Shown: positions 35,406 to 44,263 of the stretch, piece after piece
Layout of the letters: every line of letters begins with the position of its first letter
Position numbering within the stretch: the first letter of the stretch is position 1
Source: a virus
Direction: 5' to 3' (one strand)
Length of the DNA: 56,991 bases
IMG/VR virus record: IMGVR_UViG_3300025098_000048
Coordinates: 1-56,991 of that record
Program-made: the position numbers and the translations under genes
Notes under the pieces: generated by a model
Seen by the model: only the letters and a program-made list of their open reading frames with translations
What the model was told of the DNA's origin: nothing
The model's database searches: none

Positions 35406-36881
35406 ATGATAAACAAAATAAATTTTTATTCACTTGAACAGTTTATATTATCAGATGCGCAAAATCTTCAGTCGCATTTGTTTGATTATAACGAACAAGT
35501 AATCTCAAGCCTTTTAGGTGCAGAAAATAACGGTGCGCTATCAAGAATAACGAGGAAATCATATTCATCATCTACTGAAACGTTGGTGTTGAATGATTTT
35601 AGATGTGTTCTTCAGGGAAAGATTTTAAGGCAAACATCTGATATTGCAATAGATTTTTCATCAATGGATACGTTAGCAAACTTATATTACACAGCTAATC
35701 AAAATGCAATGACGGATTTTCAGGATGTTAATCTTTATGCAAGAGTTGCTGATGAATCGACTGCAAATGAAACAAGAAACTTTTGGAGCCCAATAAATCA
35801 AGCCTCAATACAACAAGATGTTGATACTCGAACAGTGCAAACTATGGATATTAAAGCTGCTCTTTCAACACCTTCAGCAGTTGGATCTTATGAATACAAG
35901 AAAATAGGTTCAATAAAAGCAGATGGTTGGTTGGTTTCTGTGGATATAAACACAGGGCAGAATAGAGTTACACCACAAACTATTACAACAAACTATTTGT
36001 TTAATAACTACTTTGCAAGCATTAGAATCGCTGATTTAATATCAAATGGTTTAAGAGGCCCATTCTTTGCTTTGGAAAGTGCGCTTGATAACATTCTTAA
36101 AAATGGCCTAAACGACCCAGCTGCTACAGATAACTCACCATTAGTTGGAGGGCAACCAACCCTTTCACTTCAGGGATTAGCAGCATTCGTCGGTAATAAT
36201 ATCCATAAAGTTAGAGCGCGTATTCACTTAAGCGCAACAGCTAATAATAACTGGCCTGCAAATACTGAGGTTGATTTTGATAATCTAACAACAGTTGCTC
36301 CATATACAGAATTGTTTCCTATTGCTATAGGTGGAGCTCAACCTAATAGTTTTGGGTTTAATGGAACTGTAGTAAATCACAGCTTTGATTCTGCGCTTTG
36401 GGCATTACCTTTTGATAAATCAGAAGTTTTGGATGCCACAGGAGGTGCAGGATTAGCAGCTGATACTAATATGTTATTGATTGTTCAAGATCTTGATAAC
36501 CCTATCGATGGGCCAGATGGTGAAGATATAAACGTTAATACGACTTTTGGATATCACTTAAAACAAGGATTTAATAATCTATGGGGCTTTACAGGAACTA
36601 TGGCATTAGGTGGCCCAGTTGATTATCTAAACGTAGGTGGTGGTTTAGCATGGAATACATCAGCTAACTCACAAACAGCTATTACTTTTTGGACGAATCT
36701 AACTCAAAACAAAGCAGAAAATAATAGATATGAAGAAATGATTAAATCACACTTTATTAATTATAACGGCTCAGTTATTGATGGTTATACATCAGATTCT
36801 CCACCACAGCCTATTATCAGAAATACACCAACATACATAAACTTACCTACTATTAAGTTTATATGCACAATAAAGAACTAA
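35406..36881 (+). CDS. Unknown baseplate/tail protein (491 aa)
   Basis: No family signature is recognised. The sequence is beta-rich with many Asn, Thr and Ala and no signal peptide. It follows the baseplate J gene after 17 bases and precedes a fibre-like gene. Gene order suggests a baseplate wedge or fibre-attachment protein. The assignment is from position only. Confidence 0.6.
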   Translation: MINKINFYSLEQFILSDAQNLQSHLFDYNEQVISSLLGAENNGALSRITRKSYSSSTETLVLNDFRCVLQGKILRQTSDIAIDFSSMDTLANLYYTANQNAMTDFQDVNLYARVADESTANETRNFWSPINQASIQQDVDTRTVQTMDIKAALSTPSAVGSYEYKKIGSIKADGWLVSVDINTGQNRVTPQTITTNYLFNNYFASIRIADLISNGLRGPFFALESALDNILKNGLNDPAATDNSPLVGGQPTLSLQGLAAFVGNNIHKVRARIHLSATANNNWPANTEVDFDNLTTVAPYTELFPIAIGGAQPNSFGFNGTVVNHSFDSALWALPFDKSEVLDATGGAGLAADTNMLLIVQDLDNPIDGPDGEDINVNTTFGYHLKQGFNNLWGFTGTMALGGPVDYLNVGGGLAWNTSANSQTAITFWTNLTQNKAENNRYEEMIKSHFINYNGSVIDGYTSDSPPQPIIRNTPTYINLPTIKFICTIKN

Positions 36882-36897
36882 GGAGAGGAAATAAAAA

Positions 36898-38904
36898 ATG
36901 GCAATTACTTTAGCTTTAACGGCGTCAAACGCAACGCCTAATCAAGAAGATTTACCAGAAAGTATCACAGTTAGTGCAGTCGCTACAGATAGCGATGATA
37001 GCTCAGCAGTTTTCGCATTTAGCTGGCACTTTTTAGGAAAACCTCCTTCAACTACGGCTGCGCTTCTTAATCCAAGAGCAGCTTCAACAACTTTCAGTGC
37101 AGATTTATGGGGTAGTTATAGATTATTCTGTATAGCACAAAATACATCATCAGGTGCTACAAGCATAGTTGATCCACTTGCTGCACCTTCATCTTCTTTC
37201 TTAGATATTGAAGTATTATCAACAAATCACGACTTAGTTAAACCTGCTAAAACTCAAAGAGAATGGCAAGGAAGATATTGGGAGTTAGTTGATGTTGTTG
37301 AAAACCTTACAGTAAATGGAGATAATGCAAGCACAACAGTTAAAGGTGTTGTGGAGTTAGCTAATGAGGTTGAAGCAGCAACAGCAGCTGGCTCAGCTGA
37401 TAGTTCAACAGGTGCAGATTTTTGTATTTCACCTGAAGTATTAGTTACAGTTTTAGGAAGCAACGATGCTAACGGAAACTTACCTTCTTCAACAGTTAAT
37501 GTTTTAAGAAATACAGTTAAAACAGCTGCACTCGAAAAGATGAATGAGGTATCAATAACAGAATTAGCAGATGTTGATACAACTACAAATGCTCCATCTG
37601 CTGGCCAAGTTTTAGTTTGGGATGCAACAGCTTCTGATGATAGTGGTGATAATGATACAGGTGCTTGGGTGCCGGGCAGCATGCTTACTGGTGATATTAC
37701 TTCTGTTATAGCAGGATTAGGCCTAACTGGTGGTGGAACAAGTGGAGATGTTACTCTTAACGTTGCAAACTTAGATACAACACATATTAATGCATCAGCT
37801 TTATTAGTAAGTGGTGAAGCCTTTGTTGATAATGATGCATCACTAATGAGTGCTGCTGCTATTAAAGATTTAATCGATGCAAATGTTGGTGGTGGCTCAG
37901 CTTCTGTTGGTGATGCAAGAGATATACAACTTTCAGATGGCTCAGGTGCATTCTTAGAATCAAACTGGCAGATATCTGCAGGTGATGATTTTATCCCAGT
38001 TACAGATAATGCTTTTGATATAGGTTCAACAACAAAACGCGTCCAAAAAATATATGCATACGATGCTAAGTTTTATGATGATGTTGTGATTGATGATAAT
38101 CTAACAGTTTCAGGAACAGCAACGGTTATAGAAGATGTAGTTCTTCAGGATTTCGCAACTTTAGGTGATAATGGAAGTGCTGGAACTTTACTATTTACTG
38201 CAGGAGATAATGGTTCTTTAGCAGGTAGTATTACTAACAGTGCAGATGAAACTATTATAAAAGCAGAAACAAGTGGAACAGAAGCTAAGTTATCATTGCA
38301 AAATAGTGCAGCATCTAAGGTTACATTAACTACTCAAGGAAAACAAGGAACAGCACATACTATTGAACTACCTTCAGCAAGTGGAGAGCAAGGTGATGTT
38401 TTATACGTTACTGATCACGCAACTAACGAAACTGAGGTAGAGTTTAGAACTCCTAAGCAGAGAGTAGCTTATACAGGATTTACTGAAATTGATGGAGTTG
38501 CATCTTCTTTCTCTGGTAGTAATATGGCATCTTATGCAACAGACGAACAAGCTTGCGTATATTGGGTTAAGAATAACTCAGGGAAAACTATTACTTGGAA
38601 AGCTGCACATATTCACGTTGGGCATATGATGAATGCAACTCTTAAATTTGCACTATGCACAGCAGCATCTGATTCTGCAGCATTAGCAAACACTTGGACG
38701 TTAGTTGGAACCGCATTTACTATCACTAACTCAAGTGGATCAGATAATACTTTAGGCCAAGCACAAAACTCTGTTTATATTAATCAGGATATTGCTGCTG
38801 GTGAATATTTCGGTATTACTTGCACTAATATACCTCAGGCATCTCGAGATGATAAAAAGATAAGCATTTCATTCGAAGGCGAAAAAGAGTTAGATTACGC
38901 TTAA
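36898..38904 (+). CDS. Third tail fibre-like protein (668 aa)
   Basis: An Ig-like N-terminal portion (SITVSAVATDSDDSSAVFAF, FSWHF) is followed by a beta-rich fibre. Middle segments such as SITELADVDTTTNAPSAGQV and LTGDITSVIAGLGLTGGG, and later FIPVTDNAFDIGSTTKRVQK, are common to marine phage fibres. The latter resembles the start of the second fibre gene in this window. The C-terminal 130 residues form a compact domain with Trp and Cys that may be the receptor-binding head. The ribosome-binding site is AAGGAGAGGAAA. Confidence 0.75.
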   Translation: MAITLALTASNATPNQEDLPESITVSAVATDSDDSSAVFAFSWHFLGKPPSTTAALLNPRAASTTFSADLWGSYRLFCIAQNTSSGATSIVDPLAAPSSSFLDIEVLSTNHDLVKPAKTQREWQGRYWELVDVVENLTVNGDNASTTVKGVVELANEVEAATAAGSADSSTGADFCISPEVLVTVLGSNDANGNLPSSTVNVLRNTVKTAALEKMNEVSITELADVDTTTNAPSAGQVLVWDATASDDSGDNDTGAWVPGSMLTGDITSVIAGLGLTGGGTSGDVTLNVANLDTTHINASALLVSGEAFVDNDASLMSAAAIKDLIDANVGGGSASVGDARDIQLSDGSGAFLESNWQISAGDDFIPVTDNAFDIGSTTKRVQKIYAYDAKFYDDVVIDDNLTVSGTATVIEDVVLQDFATLGDNGSAGTLLFTAGDNGSLAGSITNSADETIIKAETSGTEAKLSLQNSAASKVTLTTQGKQGTAHTIELPSASGEQGDVLYVTDHATNETEVEFRTPKQRVAYTGFTEIDGVASSFSGSNMASYATDEQACVYWVKNNSGKTITWKAAHIHVGHMMNATLKFALCTAASDSAALANTWTLVGTAFTITNSSGSDNTLGQAQNSVYINQDIAAGEYFGITCTNIPQASRDDKKISISFEGEKELDYA

Positions 38905-38948
38905 AATGAATAACGACGTTTAATCCTGGTTAAACTTTTATAAACGCT

Positions 38949-38985
38949 CTATGGTAAAACATAGGGTGAGGCATCAAATAAAACA
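38949..38985 (+). promoter_or_regulatory. Leader hairpin plus 17-base repeat, copy 2
   Basis: CTATGGTAAAACATAG forms a short hairpin (5-bp stem). AGGCATCAAATAAAACA at 38969-38985 then repeats exactly the sequence at 20071-20087. Both copies are followed by GAGG and by a gene of the tail or head. The 95-base gap lacks a T-run, so it is not an obvious terminator. Confidence 0.45.
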
Positions 38986-38999
38986 GAGAGGAAACAGAT

Positions 39000-40643
39000 A
39001 TGGGTATTACTAATATCGTTCATACAAATTACGAAATTGGGTTCGGAACTCCAAACTCAGTGCCAGATCCAACGTATTACGACATGGGTTTTGGCGCAAC
39101 AGAAAGTATAACAATCAATAATCCGTTCGATGAAGTTGAAGATTATGTTTATAAAAATACATCCGAAAGAAACTTTGGCGACCCACACGGAAATATTGGA
39201 GCGTATGTTGATGGTGATGATGTTAGATTTAGTGATAACGGTGGCCAAATAGCTGTTATCAGAGCTAAGTTTAAAGATACTTATGAAAACAATTTTCCAC
39301 AAAATAAAAGCTTAGGCCCATATCGTGTCGTTTTTGAAAGCATTACAAACGATGGCGTTATATTTCCTTCTTATAGTGGAGTTGCAGGAAGAGGAAAAAA
39401 TCTATATACAACAATAAATCAAGATAAACTTTATGCTTGTTTGCCGGTTATGCCTAAAGGCCAGTATAATGCAAGGATTTATTGGGGTGATGGATTTTTA
39501 AACAGAATAGATATTTTTAATGCACTTACTGTTGTTCATCGTAATAGATATGATGCTGCAATATCAATAAAAAGCAAAATGCCAGCTTGGCTTAAACGTG
39601 GTAAAGTTTCTGATAACTATTTGCCTTCTCAAAATTATAAAAAAGGTGAAGATAGTAAAATCGCAGTATTAACAGAGAGTTTTGCTGAAGTATTGGATTA
39701 TACAGTTTCAAGTTCTTACACGGTTACCACTGCAATAGTTAAAAAAGGTGCTACAAGCATTCCTGTTGAAACGACGTTAAGCTTTCCAGATAAAGGGTAT
39801 ATTTATATTGGTCGTCAAAAACTTTATTACAAGAGTAAAACAGATGTTTCATTTGATGGTATAGAAACTTCTCTTACACACATTATTAGAAAAAACGCAA
39901 GAGTGGAGCCTGATGTTAGTGAATTTGCTCAGCTTTATAACTTTTTCGATAGAAATCACTTAGATATTTTAAAACCTAAATGGCAAATGCGTGATGAAGA
40001 TTGGATGAAAGCTTTTAAAGTTATAAAGTTTGGTGAAAAGCAAAACACACCCGTAATATTTCAGTATTTGTATCATCTATTAGCTTCATCAATAACACCA
40101 GTTCCTTGCACAGTTTCTTCAAGTGGAGAAGTTTTAGTTCCAACTACAGCAGCAACATTTGTTGAAGCTTATAGAAATAAGTTTGTTGTTTTAGAAAAAG
40201 ATTTAGGCAATGAAGAATATGAGTATCGCTGGTTTAAGTTAAATACAACTTCAGCAGGCGTTGGTTATATGGCTAAGTATGGATGCTCATATCATATGGG
40301 CACATTCTTTGGTGAAAACGCAGATTGGCTTAATGAAACAGTTACAGCAAGAGTTTTACCTTTCTGGATTGAAAAAGATTCAGGCTGCCAGTTTAAAATA
40401 GTTTTAGATGAAGCTGTTTTACCTATAAACCCAGGATTTATTGATAAAGATTTTATTGATTTTAACGTATATTTAGGTGCTGATGATATTGGTAGAGGCA
40501 CGAACATCTTTAAGTTTTTAGTTGCAGGAGTAAAAGGAGAATTTACAACAAGAGATTGGGGCCACGATGCTGATTGGCCTCGCTCTTTAATACAAGATTT
40601 CAGGCCTCAATCTTTGGTGCTTGAACCTTCACGTCAGTTTTAG
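39000..40643 (+). CDS. Putative baseplate / tail protein (547 aa)
   Basis: This is the last gene with structural character before the envelope cassette. The protein is beta-rich, with a helical patch (FFDRNHLDILKPKWQMRDED). No family is recognised. Its position after the fibre suggests a baseplate or fibre-connecting role. The next gene follows after 12 bases, so the cassette downstream is probably read through from here. Confidence 0.6.
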   Translation: MGITNIVHTNYEIGFGTPNSVPDPTYYDMGFGATESITINNPFDEVEDYVYKNTSERNFGDPHGNIGAYVDGDDVRFSDNGGQIAVIRAKFKDTYENNFPQNKSLGPYRVVFESITNDGVIFPSYSGVAGRGKNLYTTINQDKLYACLPVMPKGQYNARIYWGDGFLNRIDIFNALTVVHRNRYDAAISIKSKMPAWLKRGKVSDNYLPSQNYKKGEDSKIAVLTESFAEVLDYTVSSSYTVTTAIVKKGATSIPVETTLSFPDKGYIYIGRQKLYYKSKTDVSFDGIETSLTHIIRKNARVEPDVSEFAQLYNFFDRNHLDILKPKWQMRDEDWMKAFKVIKFGEKQNTPVIFQYLYHLLASSITPVPCTVSSSGEVLVPTTAATFVEAYRNKFVVLEKDLGNEEYEYRWFKLNTTSAGVGYMAKYGCSYHMGTFFGENADWLNETVTARVLPFWIEKDSGCQFKIVLDEAVLPINPGFIDKDFIDFNVYLGADDIGRGTNIFKFLVAGVKGEFTTRDWGHDADWPRSLIQDFRPQSLVLEPSRQF

Positions 40644-40655
40644 AAAGAGCTAATA

Positions 40656-41024
40656 ATGTTTCCTGTATTTTTTGAAAACAGTAAAGTTCCTAAGGTTTTG
40701 AGCAAGGTTGCACCAATAGAAATAAATGCAATAACGCTTGGGCCTTTAGTTTTTAGTCGTGGTGAGTTATCTGATAAGGTTAAAAGGCACGAAACAATTC
40801 ACTGGATGCAATACAAAGAGCTTTTGATTATAGGCTTCTTGATTGTATATCTATATGATTATCTGTTTGCTGCTGTTTTAAAGAAAAAGGGCTTTAATAG
40901 GCAATCCTATTTAGCAATAAGATTTGAACAAGAAGCATACGATAATGATACTAACGAAAATTATTTAAAAGAAAGAAAACCATATAAGTGGTTAGATTAT
41001 CCACTCGGAGGAAACAATGAATAA
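40656..41024 (+). CDS. HExxH metallopeptidase-like membrane protein (122 aa)
   Basis: His45-Glu46-Thr-Ile-His49 (RHETIHWMQ) is a zinc-binding HExxH motif. A hydrophobic helix at 55-75 follows, then FEQEAYDNDTNENYL, which could supply the third zinc ligand (Glu91 or Glu93) as in gluzincin-type enzymes. The motif sits just before the membrane segment, so the active site may lie at the membrane surface. It is small for a free peptidase. It begins the envelope cassette after the tail genes. Its stop overlaps the next start. Confidence 0.65.
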   Translation: MFPVFFENSKVPKVLSKVAPIEINAITLGPLVFSRGELSDKVKRHETIHWMQYKELLIIGFLIVYLYDYLFAAVLKKKGFNRQSYLAIRFEQEAYDNDTNENYLKERKPYKWLDYPLGGNNE

Positions 41025-41295
41025 AGATAAAAAAACACTTTCACCAATGCAAAGCAAAAAGTTTTTAGCATATTTGTTTGCAGATATCGGATGGAAAGCT
41101 ATTATCCTATATCAGTTAATGCACCTTAAAGGAAAACTGGAGCTAAATGAGCTAACTTTTTTAATAACAACAGTAATAACAGCTGGTGTAATACAGATTG
41201 GTTATATATTAGGGCAAAATTCACTTGATAAATACTTGAGTTCAGCCGTAGAGATATTTGATAGAGACGATAAACCCCCAAAAAAAGAGGGGTAA
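41017..41295 (+). CDS. Small two-helix membrane protein, holin-like (92 aa)
   Basis: Two hydrophobic stretches, about residues 14-35 and 46-66 (LTFLITTVITAGVIQIGYIL), with a charged C-terminal tail resemble holins. It is encoded with a strong GGAGGA ribosome-binding site inside the end of the preceding gene. The amidase is on the other strand 5 kb away, so a lysis role is not proven. Other possible roles are membrane anchoring for the cassette. Confidence 0.55.
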   Translation: MNKDKKTLSPMQSKKFLAYLFADIGWKAIILYQLMHLKGKLELNELTFLITTVITAGVIQIGYILGQNSLDKYLSSAVEIFDRDDKPPKKEG

Positions 41296-41296
41296 T

Positions 41297-41488
41297 ATGA
41301 TTTTTGATGAAAAAACAGTGTGTGCTCTCTGTAAAAAGATAGAGTGCCAATGCACATATTACAAATGCCCTTGTGGAAAGTTAGAAATAAACTGTAAATG
41401 GCCAGAAGATAGCTTTTGCCCTTGTAGAATATGTGATGAGTTAGCTCATAACTGCTCATGCCATAAACCTTTGGAGAAGAAAGAATGA
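41297..41488 (+). CDS. Cysteine-rich mini-protein (63 aa)
   Basis: Twelve cysteines occur in 63 residues, arranged largely as CxC and CxxC pairs (CALC, CQC, CPC, CPCRIC, CSCH), with several His. It may bind two or more zinc ions. The frame is open further upstream, but the ATG at 41297 lies just behind the previous stop and has a nearby AGAGGGG run. The next gene's ATG overlaps its end. No family is recognised. Confidence 0.6.
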   Translation: MIFDEKTVCALCKKIECQCTYYKCPCGKLEINCKWPEDSFCPCRICDELAHNCSCHKPLEKKE

Positions 41489-42186
41489 AAAAAGTTTTAT
41501 TATTCATATCTATTGTTTTTATTTACTGCTATATAAATCTGATTCAAATATTTCCAAGTTGGGCTCAAAGCTATGAATGTGATAACAACTTTGAAGATTG
41601 TGGAACACCTGAACAGAGTGGTGGTGGAGGCGGAGGAAAAGGCAGCGTTTTAATAGCAAATACAGATTTAGGTGATAGTTATCAACATGCAGATGATTAT
41701 GATGATGATGGCATTGAAGATCCATCTGATAACTGTATGAGAATGCCTAATCCACAACAACTTGATAGAGATGGAGATGGTGTAGGTGATGCTTGTGATA
41801 ACTGCCTATCAATACATAACCCCTATCAGCAAGATATGGATGGTGATATTTTAGGAGATTACTGTGATGATGATATTGATGGTGATACGTTATTAAACAG
41901 TGATGACGAATGCCCGTTTATGTATGGAAATAGTTATTGCTTTGAAGAGTTAAGCAGAGAGCATCCTCGTGATTCACAGCAAGCTATATGGATATCAGAT
42001 GAACAACCTTATAGCATAACAAGTAGGAATAAAAATCATACTAATGAGTTAGATGATAAAGAAGGCTGTAATCAAAGTTATAAAAAAGGAAGTGGGAATT
42101 GGTTATGGTGGGGTTTCTTTTTTTGGTTTATTTATTTATTCTTAAACTGGGAGAAGCCTAACAAAAACAACAAGAAAGATGATTAA
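41485..42186 (+). CDS. Exported TSP3-repeat calcium-binding membrane protein (233 aa)
   Basis: A Sec signal peptide covers about residues 1-27 (hydrophobic core, cut after SWA). A Gly-rich linker is followed at 70-143 by thrombospondin type 3 repeats: [20 protein letters not shown] and then [14 protein letters not shown], a near-perfect calcium-binding pattern with paired Cys. A single membrane helix rich in Trp/Phe lies at about 205-221, with a short basic tail. The protein should be anchored in the inner membrane with its repeats in the periplasm. Such repeats are rare in phages. The neighbouring cyclase follows 5 bases downstream. Confidence 0.8.
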   Translation: MKKVLLFISIVFIYCYINLIQIFPSWAQSYECDNNFEDCGTPEQSGGGGGGKGSVLIANTDLGDSYQHADDYDDDGIEDPSDNCMRMPNPQQLDRDGDGVGDACDNCLSIHNPYQQDMDGDILGDYCDDDIDGDTLLNSDDECPFMYGNSYCFEELSREHPRDSQQAIWISDEQPYSITSRNKNHTNELDDKEGCNQSYKKGSGNWLWWGFFFWFIYLFLNWEKPNKNNKKDD

Positions 42187-42191
42187 ACATT

Positions 42192-43037
42192 ATGGAAGAA
42201 AACAACGTTGTTGAAGCTGAAATAGCTATTGTAATAACAGATATTATTGCGAGCACTCGTTTCGTTCAAAAGAACGGTAAATATGCTGCTGCACGTTGGT
42301 TTTCCACACACGATAAGCTCGTTATGAGTTTAATAACGAAACATAATGGGCAATGGTTAGATAACAGCGATGGCACTTTGATGTATTTTGGTAATGTGCC
42401 AGATGCTATTGCTTTTGCATTTGCTTATAAAAAGTTTTTAAGAGTTAAGAAGTTTCCTTTTAGGAGCAGGATTGGCATTCACTGGGAAAGTATGCTGATT
42501 GTTAAAACAGAACAAAGTATGATATCAGGAGGAGCTAAACGATTAGCTATCGAAGGTATAGGTAAAAACATAGCAGCAAGAACAATGAGTTTATGCGGAT
42601 CTGAGCAAATACTTTTATCACATTCAGCTTATACAATATTTAAAAGATACGGGCACAAAAACCCATTCATACCTAAAAATGCATTATCAGCACTTGTAGG
42701 ATTATACAAGTTTAAAGGTGTTTCTGAACCTGAGCGTATTTATGCTGTTGGCTTGATTACGGAACAAATGCAACCTCCACCCGATTCAGAGAAAGCAAAG
42801 AGGATTGGTGGTGCAAAGAAAATAAAAACAAGAATGAAACATAAACGATGGAGTGAAATATTTTTTTACTTTTTATATCGCATCGGCTTTATAATGTTTT
42901 GTTATTTGATATATACTTTCTGGCCTTTACTTTCAAATGGGCAAGCTAAAGCAAGTTGGAATATTGATTACCTCGTTTTACGACCATTTGAATATATAGA
43001 TTTACTAATATGTTTTATCAAGGATTTAATAAAATGA
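42192..43037 (+). CDS. Class III nucleotidyl cyclase-like protein with membrane helices (281 aa)
   Basis: Residues 10-190 match the class III adenylate/guanylate cyclase fold. Metal-binding Asp17 is in VITDIIASTRF, and Asp60 is in NSDGTLMYF where GDG is usual. RSRIGIHWE follows, and Asn126 and Arg130 (GKNIAAR) are the transition-state residues. The normal ATP-specifying Lys (about residue 56, here Leu) and Asp (about 119, here Ala) are not present in my alignment, so a substrate other than ATP is possible. Two membrane helices lie at about 221-245 and 257-280. The product, a cyclic nucleotide, could act on host signalling. The start has no obvious ribosome-binding site and may be coupled to the TSP3 gene. 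Confidence 0.75.
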   Translation: MEENNVVEAEIAIVITDIIASTRFVQKNGKYAAARWFSTHDKLVMSLITKHNGQWLDNSDGTLMYFGNVPDAIAFAFAYKKFLRVKKFPFRSRIGIHWESMLIVKTEQSMISGGAKRLAIEGIGKNIAARTMSLCGSEQILLSHSAYTIFKRYGHKNPFIPKNALSALVGLYKFKGVSEPERIYAVGLITEQMQPPPDSEKAKRIGGAKKIKTRMKHKRWSEIFFYFLYRIGFIMFCYLIYTFWPLLSNGQAKASWNIDYLVLRPFEYIDLLICFIKDLIK

Positions 43038-43165
43038 AAAACAGCAGCATTCTGGAATACATCTGGATTGGTTTTCTAATAAGTGTTATCTTAACACAGT
43101 TATATATTACAAGAATTGAAATGGATAAACCTTATGGGATTGAAAAAGCAGCCAGAAGGCGCTGA
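43034..43165 (+). CDS. Single-helix membrane mini-protein (43 aa)
   Basis: The ATG overlaps the cyclase stop (ATGA). One hydrophobic helix (about residues 8-25, EYIWIGFLISVILTQLYI) with a charged tail ending in RRR predicts an inner-membrane protein. It may be part of the same complex as the cyclase. Translational coupling supports it as real. Confidence 0.6.
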   Translation: MKNSSILEYIWIGFLISVILTQLYITRIEMDKPYGIEKAARRR

Positions 43166-43601
43166 TAAAGAAGTCGTTCAACAGAAAAGAGAAACAAGAG
43201 GCTGGTTATTTAGCGTTGTTTTCTTATTTACAATAATAATGCTGATTATTTTTTTAGCGTTATTTGATTTTAAAGAGAGTAATCGTGAAGTTTTAATCGG
43301 GTTGTTTGGTATTTTATTTGGTAATATACCTTCGATGATTATCATTGCGAGTGGAAGAAGCCCTGAAGAAATAGATGAATTGAAATCTAAACTTTCAAAA
43401 AGTGATGGTGATAGGCAAGCTTTGATTGCAAGGCTTAGAGATTCACAAATACAACTTCAGTTAGCGCGTCAGCAAATGTTTGAGTTGCAAGATAGTGTTA
43501 TTAATGAACTTTCTATACTTAGAGGAAAAAATCCTATTAAGAGTAGAAACGAATCAGATGTAATACTGCCTGAAATAGTTGATGAATGGACGTTAAAATA
43601 A
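43134..43601 (+). CDS. Membrane protein with coiled-coil tail (155 aa)
   Basis: Two hydrophobic segments near residues 25-45 and 55-72 are followed by a helical coiled-coil region with LLSL-type heptads (RQALIARLRDSQIQLQLARQ) and a charged C terminus. The upstream in-frame TTG at 43116 is an alternative start. The ATG at 43134 has GGATAAACCTT before it. Architecture, not sequence, suggests a membrane-anchored scaffold. No family is recognised. Confidence 0.6.
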   Translation: MGLKKQPEGADKEVVQQKRETRGWLFSVVFLFTIIMLIIFLALFDFKESNREVLIGLFGILFGNIPSMIIIASGRSPEEIDELKSKLSKSDGDRQALIARLRDSQIQLQLARQQMFELQDSVINELSILRGKNPIKSRNESDVILPEIVDEWTLK

Positions 43602-43656
43602 ACATGTATATCTTAAGTTTTATAATAAAATAAAGAAATCTTGAAAGGATTTTAAA

Positions 43657-44070
43657 ATGAAAAAACTAATATTAACAGCACTAATGCTAATTTTGCCACT
43701 TGTTGGTTGTGAAAAAGATGAAGAAAAGAAATGTGATTGCGATGAATGCCCATGTGAGCAAATTCGTGATGCAGAGCCAGAAATGGAAGATGGTGATATG
43801 GGCCTGGAGGGTGGTGCAGAACAAGAAGATTTGCCGGCTGGAGGCCAAGATGCATCTGGTGGAATGGAGCAGGACGAAGAAGAAGAAGGTGGTGAGCAAA
43901 TGGAAGAGCCTGTATTGCCTGTTGCAGGTGAGATGATGCCAGAAGAGGATTGCGGAGAAATGCCTGAGGATGAAGAAATGTGTGTTCCTGAGATGATGCC
44001 TGAGGAAGATCCTGAAGAAGATGAAGTTGTTGATTGTGAATGTGAGAGCTCAGAAGATTGTGAGTGTTAA
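43657..44070 (+). CDS. Acidic, Met-rich lipoprotein (137 aa)
   Basis: The signal sequence MKKLILTALMLILPLVGC ends in a lipobox (LVGC), so Cys18 would be lipidated. The mature chain is strongly acidic, with many Glu, Asp, Met and Gly, and several Cys. There are Cys pairs (CDCDECPC) at the start and at the end (CECESSEDCEC). Such a protein could bind metal ions. It has a strong AAAGGA ribosome-binding site. In a Gram-negative host it would sit in the inner or outer membrane facing the periplasm. No family is recognised. Confidence 0.75.
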   Translation: MKKLILTALMLILPLVGCEKDEEKKCDCDECPCEQIRDAEPEMEDGDMGLEGGAEQEDLPAGGQDASGGMEQDEEEEGGEQMEEPVLPVAGEMMPEEDCGEMPEDEEMCVPEMMPEEDPEEDEVVDCECESSEDCEC

Positions 44071-44239
44071 AACAGCATCAATAAACGAAGAAATAGAAAA
44101 GCTTATTTCTTTAATCTTAGATAGTGATTTATCTAATAAAATAAAAGATGAATCAATAGCTTTGTTAAGATATAACATCATAAAAGAACATCAAGTAAGA
44201 AGTTATAATGAAGGTGTTAGGCCAGATGGTTTAAACTAA
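44060..44239 (+). CDS. Possible small helical protein (59 aa)
   Basis: The frame overlaps the end of the lipoprotein gene. A GTG at 44060 or an ATG at 44021 could start it, and neither has a clear ribosome-binding site. The product is helical and charged (INEEIEKLISLILDSDLSNK). It is the last frame before the cassette terminator. It may be real through coupling. Confidence 0.4.
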   Translation: MSVKTASINEEIEKLISLILDSDLSNKIKDESIALLRYNIIKEHQVRSYNEGVRPDGLN

Positions 44240-44263
44240 CATAAACTTCGAAGCAGATACAAG

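Noticed and set aside
43116-43133. TTG start for the coiled-coil membrane protein
   Set aside because: An ATG six codons downstream has a better placed ribosome-binding site.
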